From NCBI GenBank assembly GCA_029834535.1, contig JAQMWT010000381.1:62001-126000 (forward strand): a stretch of DNA of 64,000 bases. The letters are read 5' to 3'. The stretch's first letter is position 1, and every line of letters begins with the position of its first letter. This document shows positions 48,001-57,900 of the stretch, one piece after another. The DNA comes from Chrysophaeum taylorii (lineage: Eukaryota; Sar; Pelagophyceae; Pelagomonadales; Pelagomonadaceae). A program made the translations under genes and the position numbers. The notes beneath the pieces are model-generated. The model saw only the letters and a list, made by a program, of their open reading frames with translations. It ran no database searches and was not told where the DNA came from.

Positions 48001-48059
48001 CCTCCCCTCGAGGAGGAGGAGGAGGAGGAGGAGGAGGAGGAGGAGGGGCATCACATTAA
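45042..48059 (+). CDS. Kinesin with central motor and C-terminal C2 domain
   Basis: 1005 residues from the first of four Met codons. Residues 1–290 form a folded, novel N-terminal region (RLGIERERLRLACADLAF...). A poly-Glu hinge (about 296–330) precedes the motor (about 358–690): VRVACRVRPLLSG, P-loop GCTGSGKSYT (about 456), switch I NARSSRSH, switch II VDLAGSE, and NKSLSALGDV. After a Ser/Arg-rich linker, residues about 795–925 match a C2 domain: KLLVVVAHAARNLA, SSVDPWTRNPKWEHEFCF, Asp-rich loop, VSLYVFSHNT, LLGKCVFDC. So an ATP-driven microtubule motor that may dock on membranes through C2. The tail ends in poly-Gly created by a GGA-triplet run; its stop lies inside a 64-bp duplication. Confidence 0.88.
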   Translation: MMMMRIDRRRRHQGLDAARLWSKLAEVVGERHSRSEIVQRLGACRSFDAFSAGVAFLCGGVRVFPHADRRVLYDSASYGKGLDRACDENAIRRHLESMKTRGRRRPRVFRLGIERERLRLACADLAFRRALLEGVSVVAVEKVGCALVAPVLGLSGTVVADDGDKLFGDDGLLWRAIDACYEMGRGLRLELAAPSSLIALPADNREAGLAMAREWLPRDARVALAAATVDRVVGELRFVKSTTPEDDARPDGFVLVSSDVHAPPRRRHKIESALPLEVLQSTKKSSVDDVVVRRAELEEEEEEEEEEEYLEEEYLEEEEEENEADNSEVAADAVRDDCRRYELACLEHEARIRRAHGGVRVACRVRPLLSGDAAPPAGVDRREFVWCVGAATVKIDLAGHPRKSTSTTTTTGRNDFEVEFDDAWDASVSQRRAFERVEYLAREVARGTKAMIVAYGCTGSGKSYTIVGEHEQYGIAFQAVELLLGEKKANDVSVSMLEVHNEVVYDLLAGKERLEIRLNSKTPYAAGLSRLDVRSTVDFVATFEAGARRRATSATYLNARSSRSHVVVSIFVKSGGRLVLVDLAGSERVAKSGVSGASLREATFVNKSLSALGDVFEAVDKRRPYVPYRNSKLTHLMQDTLQDPSSISLFVFAASPAWATAPETLAALTFAKRVKRAVSALGGLTEKQKCVDAILAAWTTARDHRLRQRVVLAKRRGRRASSQAPSRNELRAALQSPRSSPSKSPSSRASVVNALDDDDGDPFFFFFDQAARVRESTARGFFFERSLEVRRRRRRKLLVVVAHAARNLAIVDSSPLAMLAALACGRDDIVSGFGLNPFVAAARGDRVQLSSVDPWTRNPKWEHEFCFPDDDDDDADAVVSLYVFSHNTYSAPTLLGKCVFDCRGCFPSTLPHTLVEEASWFPIMACAEEERPRHAHLDTKSFFFSRWASSSSFGETGRPTTKPRARRLGEILLSAYSLVGVQGGASSSPRGGGGGGGGGGGGASH

Positions 48060-48150
48060 CAATTCTAAAACGGAGGAGGGAGGAGGAGGAGGAGGAGGAG
48101 GAGGAGGAGGGGCATCACATTAACAATTCTAAAACGGAGGAGGGAGGAGG
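48010..48150. repeat. 64-bp tandem duplication across the kinesin stop codon
   Basis: GCATCACATTAACAATTC occurs at 48049 and 48113. Each copy is preceded by a GGA/GAG triplet run and followed by CTAAAACGGAGGAGG. The first copy contains the stop TAA. Confidence 0.95.
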
Positions 48151-48184
48151 AGGAGAGACGAGGTGGACGTAAAAGAAACGAAAA

Positions 48185-49210
48185 CTACGTGATAGTGATC
48201 TCGCCGGAATCGACTTTTCGGAGATGGGCCTCGATTTGGTCGGGCGAAAGCGTGTAGATCCGGGCGCAAAACTCGCATTTGGCTTCGATTTTATCGTTGG
48301 TAGCGAGGATGTGGCGGACCTCGCGTCGAGGCAAGAGAGCCAACGTGCGGTAGACGCGACTGGTGTCGCACTCGCAGCGAAACGAGGGTCGTGCCACGTC
48401 GGGGAGTATCGTAGGCTCGAGGCCGTCGAGAAGGCGGTGCAGCACGTCGTCGCAGGTCTCTCCGCGCAAGAACATGTCTGTCGTAGAGACGCCCGATTCG
48501 AGCACGCGTCGGACGTTGTCGACAACCTTAGTCGCGATCTCGTCCGAGGCGCCCGGGAGGAGGGTCAAACGCCAGCCTCCAGCCGCGGCGACGGCGTTGG
48601 TGTCGTCGAGAGAGACACCCGCCGCGAGCGCGCCTTCTTGCTGCTCGGACGTCGCCACGTAGTGATTTATATCTTCGGCGATCTCGCCCGAGACGATGTC
48701 GACGATCGACGAGAACGGTCTCGAGGTCTCTTCCCCGGGCAAATTCTTCAACCGGACCACCTTGAGCTGACCCTGGCCAACCCCTGTCCGCACGTCGACG
48801 GCATCGAGCGCGAGGCGCGGGTTTCCAACGTATCCACGCGTTTCGAGCCGACCGTTCGCGAGCGCGAAAACGCCCCGCAGCGGACCGTCGCCGTCAAACC
48901 GCACTTGGAACGTCTCCTCGTCCTGGATCCCGTCCGCGATCAGCAGACAGCTCGTCATCGCGCGCCCCAGCGCCGTCGCGGCGAGTGGTAAGCACCCCTG
49001 GCTCCCGCACACCTCGGCGACCGTTCGCGTGCAGTCGACAGCCTTGGCGCTCACGCTTCCGTCCCCCGATAACGCGCGCTTGAATACGTCCACGCCCTCC
49101 ATCGGGGCCATCGTCGCACGACACCGCGTTATCAATCGCCCCCGCGGGGACATCGAGTACGCCGCGCTTCGCGTCGCCAGCGTCGTCGACAACACGACCA
49201 GCCACGTCAT
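48185..49210 (-). CDS. Hsp33 redox-activated chaperone, probably plastid
   Basis: 341 residues. Hydrophobic then basic N-terminus (MTWLVVLSTTLATRSAAYSM...), consistent with a signal plus transit peptide. Hsp33 core: GPLRGVFALANGRLETRGYVGNP region, DINHYVATSEQQ, then the zinc centre at the C-terminus: Cys279-x-Cys281 (RCECD) and Cys312-x-x-Cys315 (CEFC) with 30 residues between, exactly the CXC...CXXC pattern that binds Zn and opens on oxidation. It prevents aggregation of proteins under oxidative stress. Hsp33 is bacterial in origin and found in plastid-bearing eukaryotes. Single exon. Confidence 0.93.
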   Translation of the reverse strand: MTWLVVLSTTLATRSAAYSMSPRGRLITRCRATMAPMEGVDVFKRALSGDGSVSAKAVDCTRTVAEVCGSQGCLPLAATALGRAMTSCLLIADGIQDEETFQVRFDGDGPLRGVFALANGRLETRGYVGNPRLALDAVDVRTGVGQGQLKVVRLKNLPGEETSRPFSSIVDIVSGEIAEDINHYVATSEQQEGALAAGVSLDDTNAVAAAGGWRLTLLPGASDEIATKVVDNVRRVLESGVSTTDMFLRGETCDDVLHRLLDGLEPTILPDVARPSFRCECDTSRVYRTLALLPRREVRHILATNDKIEAKCEFCARIYTLSPDQIEAHLRKVDSGEITIT

Positions 49211-49272
49211 CTATCTTTATCGGTGGTATCCTCCTTACCCTCGCTTCGGCCTCCTTCCGTTACAAAATAATT
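49211..49272. promoter_or_regulatory. 62-bp divergent promoter region
   Basis: Smallest head-to-head gap in the window. AT-rich near the plus-strand start (AAAATAATT). Confidence 0.5.
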
Positions 49273-51640
49273 ATGGAGGTCGTCTTTTCGTTTGAGATCG
49301 GGTCCACCGTGACGGCCGTCGCGTGCGACGCGGATGTGGTAGTGTGCGGCGTCTCGTCGCGAACGTCGGCGGAGCTCGTGTTCCCCGCGCGACGGCTCGC
49401 AGCGCCCGACCGCATAACGACCATCGCGCTCTGTCGTGACGATGACGAGATCCTCGTCGCTGCCTTCGGGGCGCGGTCAGGCGGGTGGGTCGTCGTCGAG
49501 AGCGAGGTCCAGATCCTCGCGGCTTTTAAAGAAGACGACGACGAGCCCGAGGGCGCAACCTTCGACGCTAGCGGGCAGTTGATAGCGATGGGCGTCGGTC
49601 GCGACGTCGAGGTCGCGACGCGCGACGTCGAGGTCGCGACGCGCGACGTCGAGGTCGCGACGCGCGCCGAGTCTTCCGTGCGCCTCGAGGGTCATCGCGG
49701 ACGCGTCGCGGCCCTCGCCTTCCTCGCTGAGCCGCCAAACCTCCTCGCCTCAGCCTCCGAGGACCGGACCTTTCGGGTCTGGGACTTTGCCGCGCGCGCG
49801 TGCGTCTACGAATCGTTCGTCGTATCGGCGCCCCTCGTAGGCATCGCCACCACCGAGGCGCGCCTCGCTGTCGCGGCGAACAATGGCCGCGTCTGGGTGC
49901 ACGAGTGGCTCGACACGACGTGCCGCGAGCTCTGCGCCGTCGATACGAGGGCGCTGCCCCTCGCCGCGTGCTTTCGACATTCTGGAAAACGATTGGTTGT
50001 CGCGACGGTCTCGGCCGTCTGCGACGTCGACGTCGTCGCCTCCGAGACCACGACGCTCGTAGCTCCCCAGTGCGCCGCGTCCGCCGCCGCCCTCTTCCGC
50101 GGAGGAGACTCGGCCGTCTTCGCCTCGGCCTTTGAGCCCAAAGTCGTTTTGTTCCGGCGTCTCTATCACCCCGTCTATTCGCCTCCCGCTGGCCACCAGT
50201 CGCTCTCGTTTTTTGCCGCGCCGGGCGACCACCCGGCCAAAACGTCGCCGCTGCTGGTCGACGACCCGAAGAAGCACCCCGCGACGCGACGCGAGCTCCT
50301 CGCGTGGGACTCGTGGAATGTCTCGAACAACAACAACAACAACAACAACAAAAACCAGAAAGAACTTCCGGTCCTCTTCCACTCGCGGATCAAGTCGTCG
50401 GGGTACGGCGCCAAAACGACATCCAAGCAGAAGCAGCAGCAGCAGCAGACAACGACGACGACGAGGTCCAAGCGTCCAACGAAACAGCATCGCAACAACC
50501 GGCTCTATCCGGTCGACTGCGGCGTTCTCGAAGCGCACCAGCCACAGCACGACCTCGGCGTTGGTGCGCCGGCGACGTCGGTCGCGTGCGCCGGCGACGC
50601 GCGCTTGCTGGCCGTCGCTACGACGTCCGGCCCAACGCTGCTCTATCGACTTCCCGTCTCGGTGCACCGAGCTGCCGGGCCCACGGCCCTCGGACGCACC
50701 GCGCGCCACGTCGTCTTCAGCCACGATTGTCGCATGCTCCTGACAACGTCTGCCTGCGGTGCCGTCGACATCTGGCCAGCAAACACCGAGGCTAAGTCGC
50801 ACGACGCGCCCAAACTCTCGGTGGTATTCCCCAAAGCAGCAGAATCCGCGGCGGCGCGCTTCTTCTATCTCGATCGCTTCGTGCTCGCGGCGGGTGCCAA
50901 CGCGACGCTCGAGATGCACACCTACACGACGTCGTCGGAGCAGCTGCCGAGCAAAAATGTGGCGACGACGGCGGCCAAGCCGTCTTGCGCCTCTCCAAGG
51001 CGGAGGCGCCCGGCGCACAGCTTCGGGCACGGCCCCGCGCAGCACATCACCGCGATAGGCTGCATCAACTCGGCACTCTCGTCGCTCATCGTGACGGCAG
51101 CCTCGAATCGATCGGTGCATATTCTCGACGCGGCGGCGGCAAGAACCGCGAGAGTCATCGACGACGCCCATGCCAGGCCGGTCCATACCGTCGCGCTTCC
51201 CGTTCCGACGACCGCGACCAACCAGATCCCCCAGCAGAGCTACGAGCTCTTCGCAACCGCCGCAACTGATGGCGTCGTCGCAACCTGGGACGTCCGTTCG
51301 CAAAAGTGCGTTGCTCGCTTCTCCGCACACGTCAACCGACGAGAACCTGTTGGGGTTACATTCTCGCCCTGCATGCGGTATATCGCGGTGGGTTCCGAAG
51401 ACAAAACCGCTTGCCTCTACGATCTGCGCGCGGGCACGGAAGCGGCGAGACACAAAAGAATCCACGCCGACGTGGTCTCGTGTGTGGCCTTCAATCCGGT
51501 GTACCCGCAGTTCATCACGGGCTCCTACGACGGCTCTTTGAGGTGCGTGCTTTTTTTGTCATTCGTTTTGATAACCGTTGATTCTCAGGTTTTTTACCTG
51601 CCACTCATCAACGGCCGAAGATTTGGGTGCCAAAATGTGA
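49273..51640 (+). CDS. WD40-repeat protein, WDR27-like
   Basis: 773 residues in two exons (49273–51542, 51589–51640). The 46-bp intron (GTGCGT...CTCAG) sits inside the last blade and restores GSYDGSLRFFTCHSS. Two WD40 propellers separated by a Q/K-rich insert (about 345–400). Clear blades include VRLEGHRGRVAALAF..SASEDRTFRVWDF and GSEDKTACLYDLRAG, ending SCVAFNPVYPQFITGSYDG, close to the C-terminus of animal WDR27. A 21-bp repeat (three copies, 49600–49662) encodes RDVEVAT three times. WDR27 is a poorly characterised scaffold. The next gene starts only 17 bp after the stop. Confidence 0.8.
49600..49662. repeat. 21-bp coding repeat, three perfect copies
   Basis: CGCGACGTCGAGGTCGCGAC(G) repeated at 49600, 49621, 49642. 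Each unit is itself almost palindromic. Confidence 0.95.
51543..51588 (+). other. 46-bp intron
   Basis: Donor GTGCGT, acceptor TTCTCAG, branch-like GATAACC. Phase 2 junction restores the WD40 blade. Confidence 0.85.
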
Positions 51641-51657
51641 AAGAAGTAGTAGTGACG

Positions 51658-53299
51658 ATGGCGCGCATCGAGAAGGATGTCAAGTTGGCGTTTTTGGAGC
51701 GGGAGATCAAGTTGACCGAAGTTCCCGACAGGCACATCAGCGAGAAGCTGCCGGTGATGATCAAGGAGGTGAAGTTGCCGTTTGCGGCGGAGACCCACGA
51801 GTTGATGTACGTCGACGGAGCAGTTTTCGTGTCCAGATGACCGACAGCGTGCTCGTGCGCACAAAGATCGGGCACGACGGGCTGCTCGAGAACGAGCACC
51901 GGGCGTGGCGGGTGGGCGAGACGTGGGACGACAAGGGAATAAGTGTCTCTCTCCTACAAGAACCCGGGCTGTTTCCTACAAGAACCCGGACTGTTTGCGT
52001 GTATCCCTCCAATACGCGCGAGTTGGAACCAAAACGTGTCGTCACCGAGCTGTTAGGCGAACTTGATTCTGCTGCTCGACGTGCGCAGTCTCGACGCGCC
52101 CGGCTCGGCCCCCAAAGTCGTGAAACGAATGCTCGTGCCAACGAGGTACGATCGTAAATTTCCGTCGGCGGTCGTCGGGGGGCCTCGCGTCGCCCGCGAA
52201 AGCAAAAGCTCGGGGGACATCTGGGTCGGGCTCGAGGGTCTCGCCTCGTGCTGCCCAAACGTGCCGGAGGAGGAGGAGGAGGACGACAAGCCGAGCGCGA
52301 AGAAGCGTCGGACTTGCAGATACGGCGGCTTCGCGGCGGTCGAGGAGGTGAAGAACGAGGTCCGCGCGTCGCCCGCGTTCGCCAAGGCGCTCGGGCGAAA
52401 CTGTTGCAGCATCGCGTACGCCCGCAAGCATATGAAGGTCCACGCGGAAGAGTTCGGGTACGACTGTCCCACGCCCAACGCGTACGCTCCGTGGCACGTC
52501 AACCCCGACGCCTACGACGCCGCGACGCCCGAGCGCGGGGGAACGCTCTTCGACTGCGTGAAGAGTCCTCCCATGTGCGGGATCGATGCCCTTGACAATT
52601 GCTTTGTCGTCCAGGACGCCTCGCCGTTCGTCATGTACGCCGACGAAACCCGAAACAAAAGTATCCAAATCCCCGTCCCGTTTCCCGCGATCGTCTCGGA
52701 AGCCGACAGACTCGCGGGCCCGGGCTGCGTGACGGCGTCGGACGGCGACGTCTGGTGCACTTTGCTCGGAGTCGATGCCGCACTCCTGCGGTTTCATCGC
52801 GAGGCCTCGATCATCGACGAGCAATCGGTCGGGCATGACCTACTACGACCTCGGGGTACCGTCGTGGGCCGCGACGCTCCGTACCATACGCCTAGACTTC
52901 GTCACGATCGAGGGCCGCAATCTGATGCTCGCCATTACCTCCAGTCTCACCGATTCCTCCGCCCCCGACGGCCTCTTCCTCCTCGAATTCGATGCCGACT
53001 GGAAGGTCATCCGGGCTCGTCGCGTCGTGCCCCTCCCCACCCAGAACTCGGCTATCCACCGCGTCGAGGTCGTCCACGCCGATTCCCCCGAATCGTGCTC
53101 GGCTGTCATCACCGAGCTCGACAGCTCAAAGCTCTTCCAGATCAAGCTCGAGAACATCGTCGACTTCGAAACTCTCGAGGAAGTCGTCGAAAACATCACC
53201 CGTAGTACCGCCGCCGCCGCCGACGACCAGGAAAAAAAAATCTCCTACCGCAGGTGTTCCTACATCCAACTCAAGGATCCCAAGGGTATGGGCGCATGA
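51658..53299 (+). pseudogene. β-propeller lyase-like gene with several frame breaks
   Basis: The protein-like sequence starts MARIEKDVKLAFLEREI and continues through HELMYVDGAVFVS, MTDSVLVRTKIGHDGLL, SLSYKNPD, LILLLDVRSLDAPGSAPK, a long middle part with EEEEEDDKPSAKKRR and Cys-rich PMCGIDALDNC, SDGDVWCTLLG, and GLFLLEFDADWKVIRARR. The 'DG.vw.t......l.r' pattern resembles virginiamycin-B-lyase/SMP-30-type propellers. To join these parts the frame must change near 51835 (one base missing before ATGACC), near 51945–51996 (a CT-run contraction plus a 22-bp direct repeat), at 52026–52060 (a plausible 35-bp GTTGGA..TTAG intron), and near 52845 (one extra G). Either decaying, or mis-assembled here. 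Confidence 0.5.
51953..51996. repeat. 22-bp direct tandem repeat breaking the frame
   Basis: CCTACAAGAACCCGG(G/A)CTGTTT occurs twice back to back; 22 is not a multiple of three, so the copy shifts the propeller gene's frame. Confidence 0.9.
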
Positions 53300-53635
53300 A
53301 CCACGCGACCTTCTTTTCGCGATAATTTTACCGTGAGAGCCTGAGCGTACACTCGGTAAGGCGGCGGCGCTTCATTTATTGTCGGATCAAAAGCAGCCGG
53401 AAATTGTTAAATTTCATAAAAATAGAGTACAGTAGAAGTGGGGTGCGCGTTTATTTGCTGTCGTTGTGGATTACTACTACGCGGGCGTTACCATTCGTTT
53501 TTGGTAGATCGCCGAGCTTGCTGCTGTGGGGGACGCCCAGGGAGGGAGGGAGGGAGGGAGCGATACATGTGCTGGATAATAATAACTCCGATGCGAAAAA
53601 AAAAGGACGTGCCTTCTTCTGGCTTGTGCAGCAAG
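53300..53635. other. Convergent intergenic region
   Basis: 336 bp; (GGGA)n at 53541–53560 and poly-A at 53595. No gene seen. Confidence 0.4.
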
Positions 53636-54845
53636 TCAGAGACCAGCATCCAGGGGGGAGAACTGAAGGGGTGGTTCTACTGGCTGCTCAGCCAAGACGA
53701 GGGCGCGTTGGAAGACACCGAGGGCGTCGTCCACGAGTGGGGGCGGCATTTTGAGAGCAGCGTCGCCATCCGTCGTATCTCTGAACAACACTTCCGCGCG
53801 ATGGGGTGCGCGGGGAAGGTTTAATTCGGGTTTTGTTTCGTTCTCAGATTGGCACGCTGCTGCGCCGATGCCGAGTGCCGCGTGCTCCGACGAGGGCGAC
53901 GTGGACACAATATGCCCACAAGGAGGTGTCTTCTCGCTGTCTCCGTCAACTATTCGGTCAGCACACGTCTTGATCCCGGCATTCTGCCACGAGACGTCCG
54001 GCTTCGAAGAGTCCGACGACGACGACGGCAACGACGACGAAGACGGCGGGCATTCGAAGTGACGTCGCAATTCTCGCAGTCGCCGTTCGAACTCTTCTTC
54101 CGTAATATCTGGCGTCTCGCGCCGCCACCAGTCGTTTCGTGCCTTGGGTGCCACCTCGGGGCGCTTCTCCAAGCCGCTGCTGCCAAAAGCGACGCGCGCG
54201 GCCTGCTGCCGTTCTCGCGCTAAGACGTCTTCTCTCGCGGCCGTTGCCTCGTTGATCGCGCACTCGGTAGCTACTCGATCGGCGCCAGACTCAAAGTAGG
54301 TATGGTCGTAGCCGCAGTACGCACGGCTCACGTCCGAGAGAAGCAACTCGTACCCAAACGTCGGGACTGCCCGAGCAGGCGAGCGCTGCGACGTGGGTTC
54401 TTCGTTTTTGTTTCCTTCTTCGACGGTGGGATTCACGTTCCCAGTTGATTGATGCGGGAGCTCGTGATGGTGCACGTCGCCGATCTCTACAACCTCAATT
54501 TGCCTGCGGTAACGATTAGAAATATTCGAGCGCCGCGAGAATTCACCACCTCGTTTTCTTTGAGACGTCTCGCCGAGGCGGCCACGTCGTGCGGCTCTCT
54601 TCTTCGAAACTCGGCTCGTCGAACTTCCTGGTTAAAGAGGAGGCACTTATCATTTTTTCTTCGCGAATCCCTGGTGAGCCAAGAAATTTGGATATGCGGT
54701 CCCATTCCGCTGTCGCGGACTCCTCTGGTCGAACCCTAGCGAGCGTTGTTGCGCTGGCGAACTCCGTTGGCCGCAAATACGAAAGCGCTCTTCTTTCGTC
54801 GGCGGCGGCAGCCGACCTCAACGCGACTGCGTCTCCATCCGTCAT
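53636..54845 (-). CDS. Unknown two-exon gene
   Basis: 387 residues. Exon 1 (54845–54550) begins MTDGDAVALRSAAAADERR; a 46-bp intron at 54504–54549 (GTGGTG...ACCGCAG) joins ...SKKTR to QIEVVEIGDVHHHELPHQ in the correct phase, and exon 2 runs 54503–53636. Without this splice exon 2 has no ATG. Mostly hydrophilic; a conserved-looking core ALSYLRPTEFASATTL, WDRISKFLGSPGIREEKM, FGYELLLSDVSRAYCGYDH and WWRRETPDITEEEFERRL. No membrane segment and no family I recognise. Confidence 0.65.
54504..54549 (-). other. 46-bp intron
   Basis: Phase 2 donor after ACGAG, acceptor TTACCGCAG, possible branch CTAATC nine bases upstream of the acceptor region. Confidence 0.75.
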
Positions 54846-54995
54846 AAATGTGCCACGTAAAACGTCCTCGCGTAGCTTTTGTACACCAAGCGTTCTGGGA
54901 TCCCAAGTATCCTATCTGTGCGGTGTGTGTCTAGCGCACCGAGATATGAGGATAATTCCGAGGCTGACGACGACGACGATACCAGGGGCGTGACG
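54846..54995. promoter_or_regulatory. 150-bp divergent promoter region
   Basis: Between the unknown two-exon gene and the EF-hand giant. No motif recognised. Confidence 0.4.
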
Positions 54996-57900
54996 ATGGT
55001 CGCACCGGGGTTTCCATTTGTCACCGCACGAACGAAGAAATCCCAACAGGTCGCTGAGGCGACGAGCCTCACGCGGGCGCTGGAAGCGGGCTGGAATAAC
55101 AGCGCGCCGTGCAGCGAACGAGGCATTCCGCCGTACGACGCAAAAAATGATCCGAATTGTCGGCTCTTGGTTGGAAAAAAAGGGAACCTTGGGGAGCGTG
55201 TCGATGATTTTGGCGTACTGGCGTCGACGACCGCGGTGGCGACGACGGCAACAACTCGAGACGACGCGCGATCCCACAAGGAGCCACCACCAGACTTTGC
55301 TGCGATCGCGGCGACATTTGACTTCGAGCATCACGTGGGTACCGACCCGGCTGCTGAAATGATGGTGCTCAAGGCGATTTTGCGCCGCGAGACACTGTTG
55401 TCCCGCCTAGAAATCATCGCCGAGCAGTTGATTCGGCAAGCGCAGCGCGCGCGAGCGTTGCGCGCCGTCCACAGACCGGAGATGCCCGTGCTGGACAAAG
55501 TGCAGAGGCGTGTTGTGCTCGACTTGATGAGTCGGCTCCGCGATGCCACACTTCTCGCGTGCGAGGCCATCATGGCGTGGCGATCGAAGGACGACGCAAA
55601 CATGATGGGGCGACCTCAACCATTCCTGTGGCACGGTCGAAACTACTTGCTCAAAATTGCAAAGTCCGATATGGATTTCGTGGGAGCCGTGACGGAGTTC
55701 GCGTATGCTCTCGGCGTCGCGCCAGCCAAGATCTGTCGGAATCCTCTGATGTTGCCGCGCACGCTGGACGAGGCGGCGACGGAGCTCGACGCCGAGGCGG
55801 ATACGTCGAGCAGTGCATCGGACCAACTACACCAGAGGATGCAAGCCGCAGAAGCAATGTTGCTCGCTGAGGAGCAGTACGAAAAGGAGCGGCAGCAACT
55901 CTTGCACGAGCCCGCTCCTGGGAACCTGAGCTGCTTCCAAAAAGATGATTTGCCAGGATCGACGTTCGCGAGCGAAGACTTGCCTCCGCCGAGGCAGATC
56001 GTCTCGGCGTGCGGCGCACGGCCCTGCTTAGAGCCGAGTCCAGTCGATTCCACCATTTCTGGTTGGGGACCTCGCAAACAGGAACTTGTCAAGTGGTACG
56101 ACGAGGCGCAGGCACAGTTGCGTCGTCTCAAGAAGCAAAGTAACCACCGAGGGATCGACGAAGACAACGACGTCGTTGATCCGCGCAGGCAAAGGTCCCA
56201 CCACAAGCTGAGGCCGCTATCTCGGCAAGCTCGGACGGCCTCGGCGACGATGAGGGACACTGGCGGCCCCTACGCGCAAAGGGCCAGAAAAATGCGACAA
56301 CAGCCGCAAAAATCGCCTGCAAAACAGTCGCAGAAGACTTCCGCCGGCGAAAGCGCATCGTCCTCTGAGACGTTGGGGGTGTTGAGCGCGGACACGCGGC
56401 AGGCTGTCGCAGAGGGCGAGAGCTCGAAGAAAGCGGCAAAGAAAAAATCATCAAAGGGCGGCGGCGCCGCATCGATCACCGATCATCGGTCGCCGGCGGC
56501 CGAGCATGCCGCAAAAGCGCGAGCCGCGGTGATTTCCGCCGCGTCGAAGGTTACGACAGATGACCTCGCACGCCTGGCTAGCATTGAGCGACCACCCGAA
56601 GCCCTTGCACTGTTAGGCGCCGCGATCCTCACACTCGCCACTCAGGGGGACACGGTGCCGGCGGACCTACGATGGCCGACGTTCCAGGCTCGCGCGAAGC
56701 GCGACGGAACCGAACTGACGAGCGCCATCCGCGCCGTCGAGCCAGGTGCAGTAGCCGGGTTCAAGCGCCGCTCGCTGCGTCGTCTTGTGACACCCCCCAC
56801 CGCGGCGCGCTTGGCGACATTGCCAGGCGACGTCGTCGACTCGGCGCGAAGACTTGGCGCTTGGGTGCGCGCCATGATTGGTGCCACCGACTCGGCCGCG
56901 GCTGCCGACGTGGCGTCGAGGACGAACGACAAGTTTCGAGCCTCGCTCGCAGATGCGGCTGCCGCAAAAGGAGCAGCCGCTGCCACTGCCGCTTTGCGCC
57001 GAGGAAAGTCGCAGGCGAAAGCCCGGAAATCGGCGTTTTCGAAGGCGCGCCGCAGCAACGCCGCGCTCATCCGAACGACAATGCGCAGCGACTTTGGGGA
57101 TGGAAAGTCGCCTTGGCTCGTTAGCGTCTTTAAATACCGCGCTTCCGGAGATTACGAGGCGGTTGTCTATCACCCGGTTTCATCTTATGAAACGTGCTTG
57201 TGTGTGCCCGAATCAGCCGCCGCCGCGTCAGCTTCGTCGAGCTACGGCGAAGACGTTGACGCGTGGGCACGAGACGCACTACCGCATCGCCTCGAACTAG
57301 TTATCTCTAACGGCGACGACCCAAGGCTCTTGCTCAGCGATCACGAGGAGGTGGTCACAGCGCTTTTCATCCGCGACGTCGTTCAAAGCGCGGAGCGCCT
57401 CTTCGGCCTCGTTCTACGCGGCGCGGCGAGTCTCCCGGATATTCTCGGGCTGCTGCCGGCCGAGCTGAGAGAATGCATCGAGGGACCAGAATTATTATCG
57501 ACGTGCGCGTCGATTTCGAGCTCGCTTTCATCGCGATCCGACGCCACAAGTGGCGACTTGGCTATACTTATTTTCACCGAGATTCCGAGGATTCGCGAGA
57601 CTTGGCTCGTCGCGGATACCGCGGCTCTCGAGGTAGTCTTGCGAGGAATCGTCGACACTGAAGTAAATCTGGCCTCTTCGCCGGCGACAGATACCGAGTC
57701 TTTATGCCGATTCGCGCTGGCGACCTCGTATCTCTGCGAGACCGAAGTTCGCCGGTTGACTAGAATCGTGGACGCCCTAGTTCCGGGACGCACGCCGTCG
57801 TCACTCTTAGCGCAGCTGCCCGAACACCTCTGCTTCGAAGATCACGGCTACAGCTTTCAGGACAGGTGCCTAGAAATTTACCGCGAGCTTGATCAAAAAA

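Noticed and set aside
49750-51465. 571-codon minus-strand open frame
   Set aside because: Antisense of the WDR27-like gene; Arg-rich, no domain.
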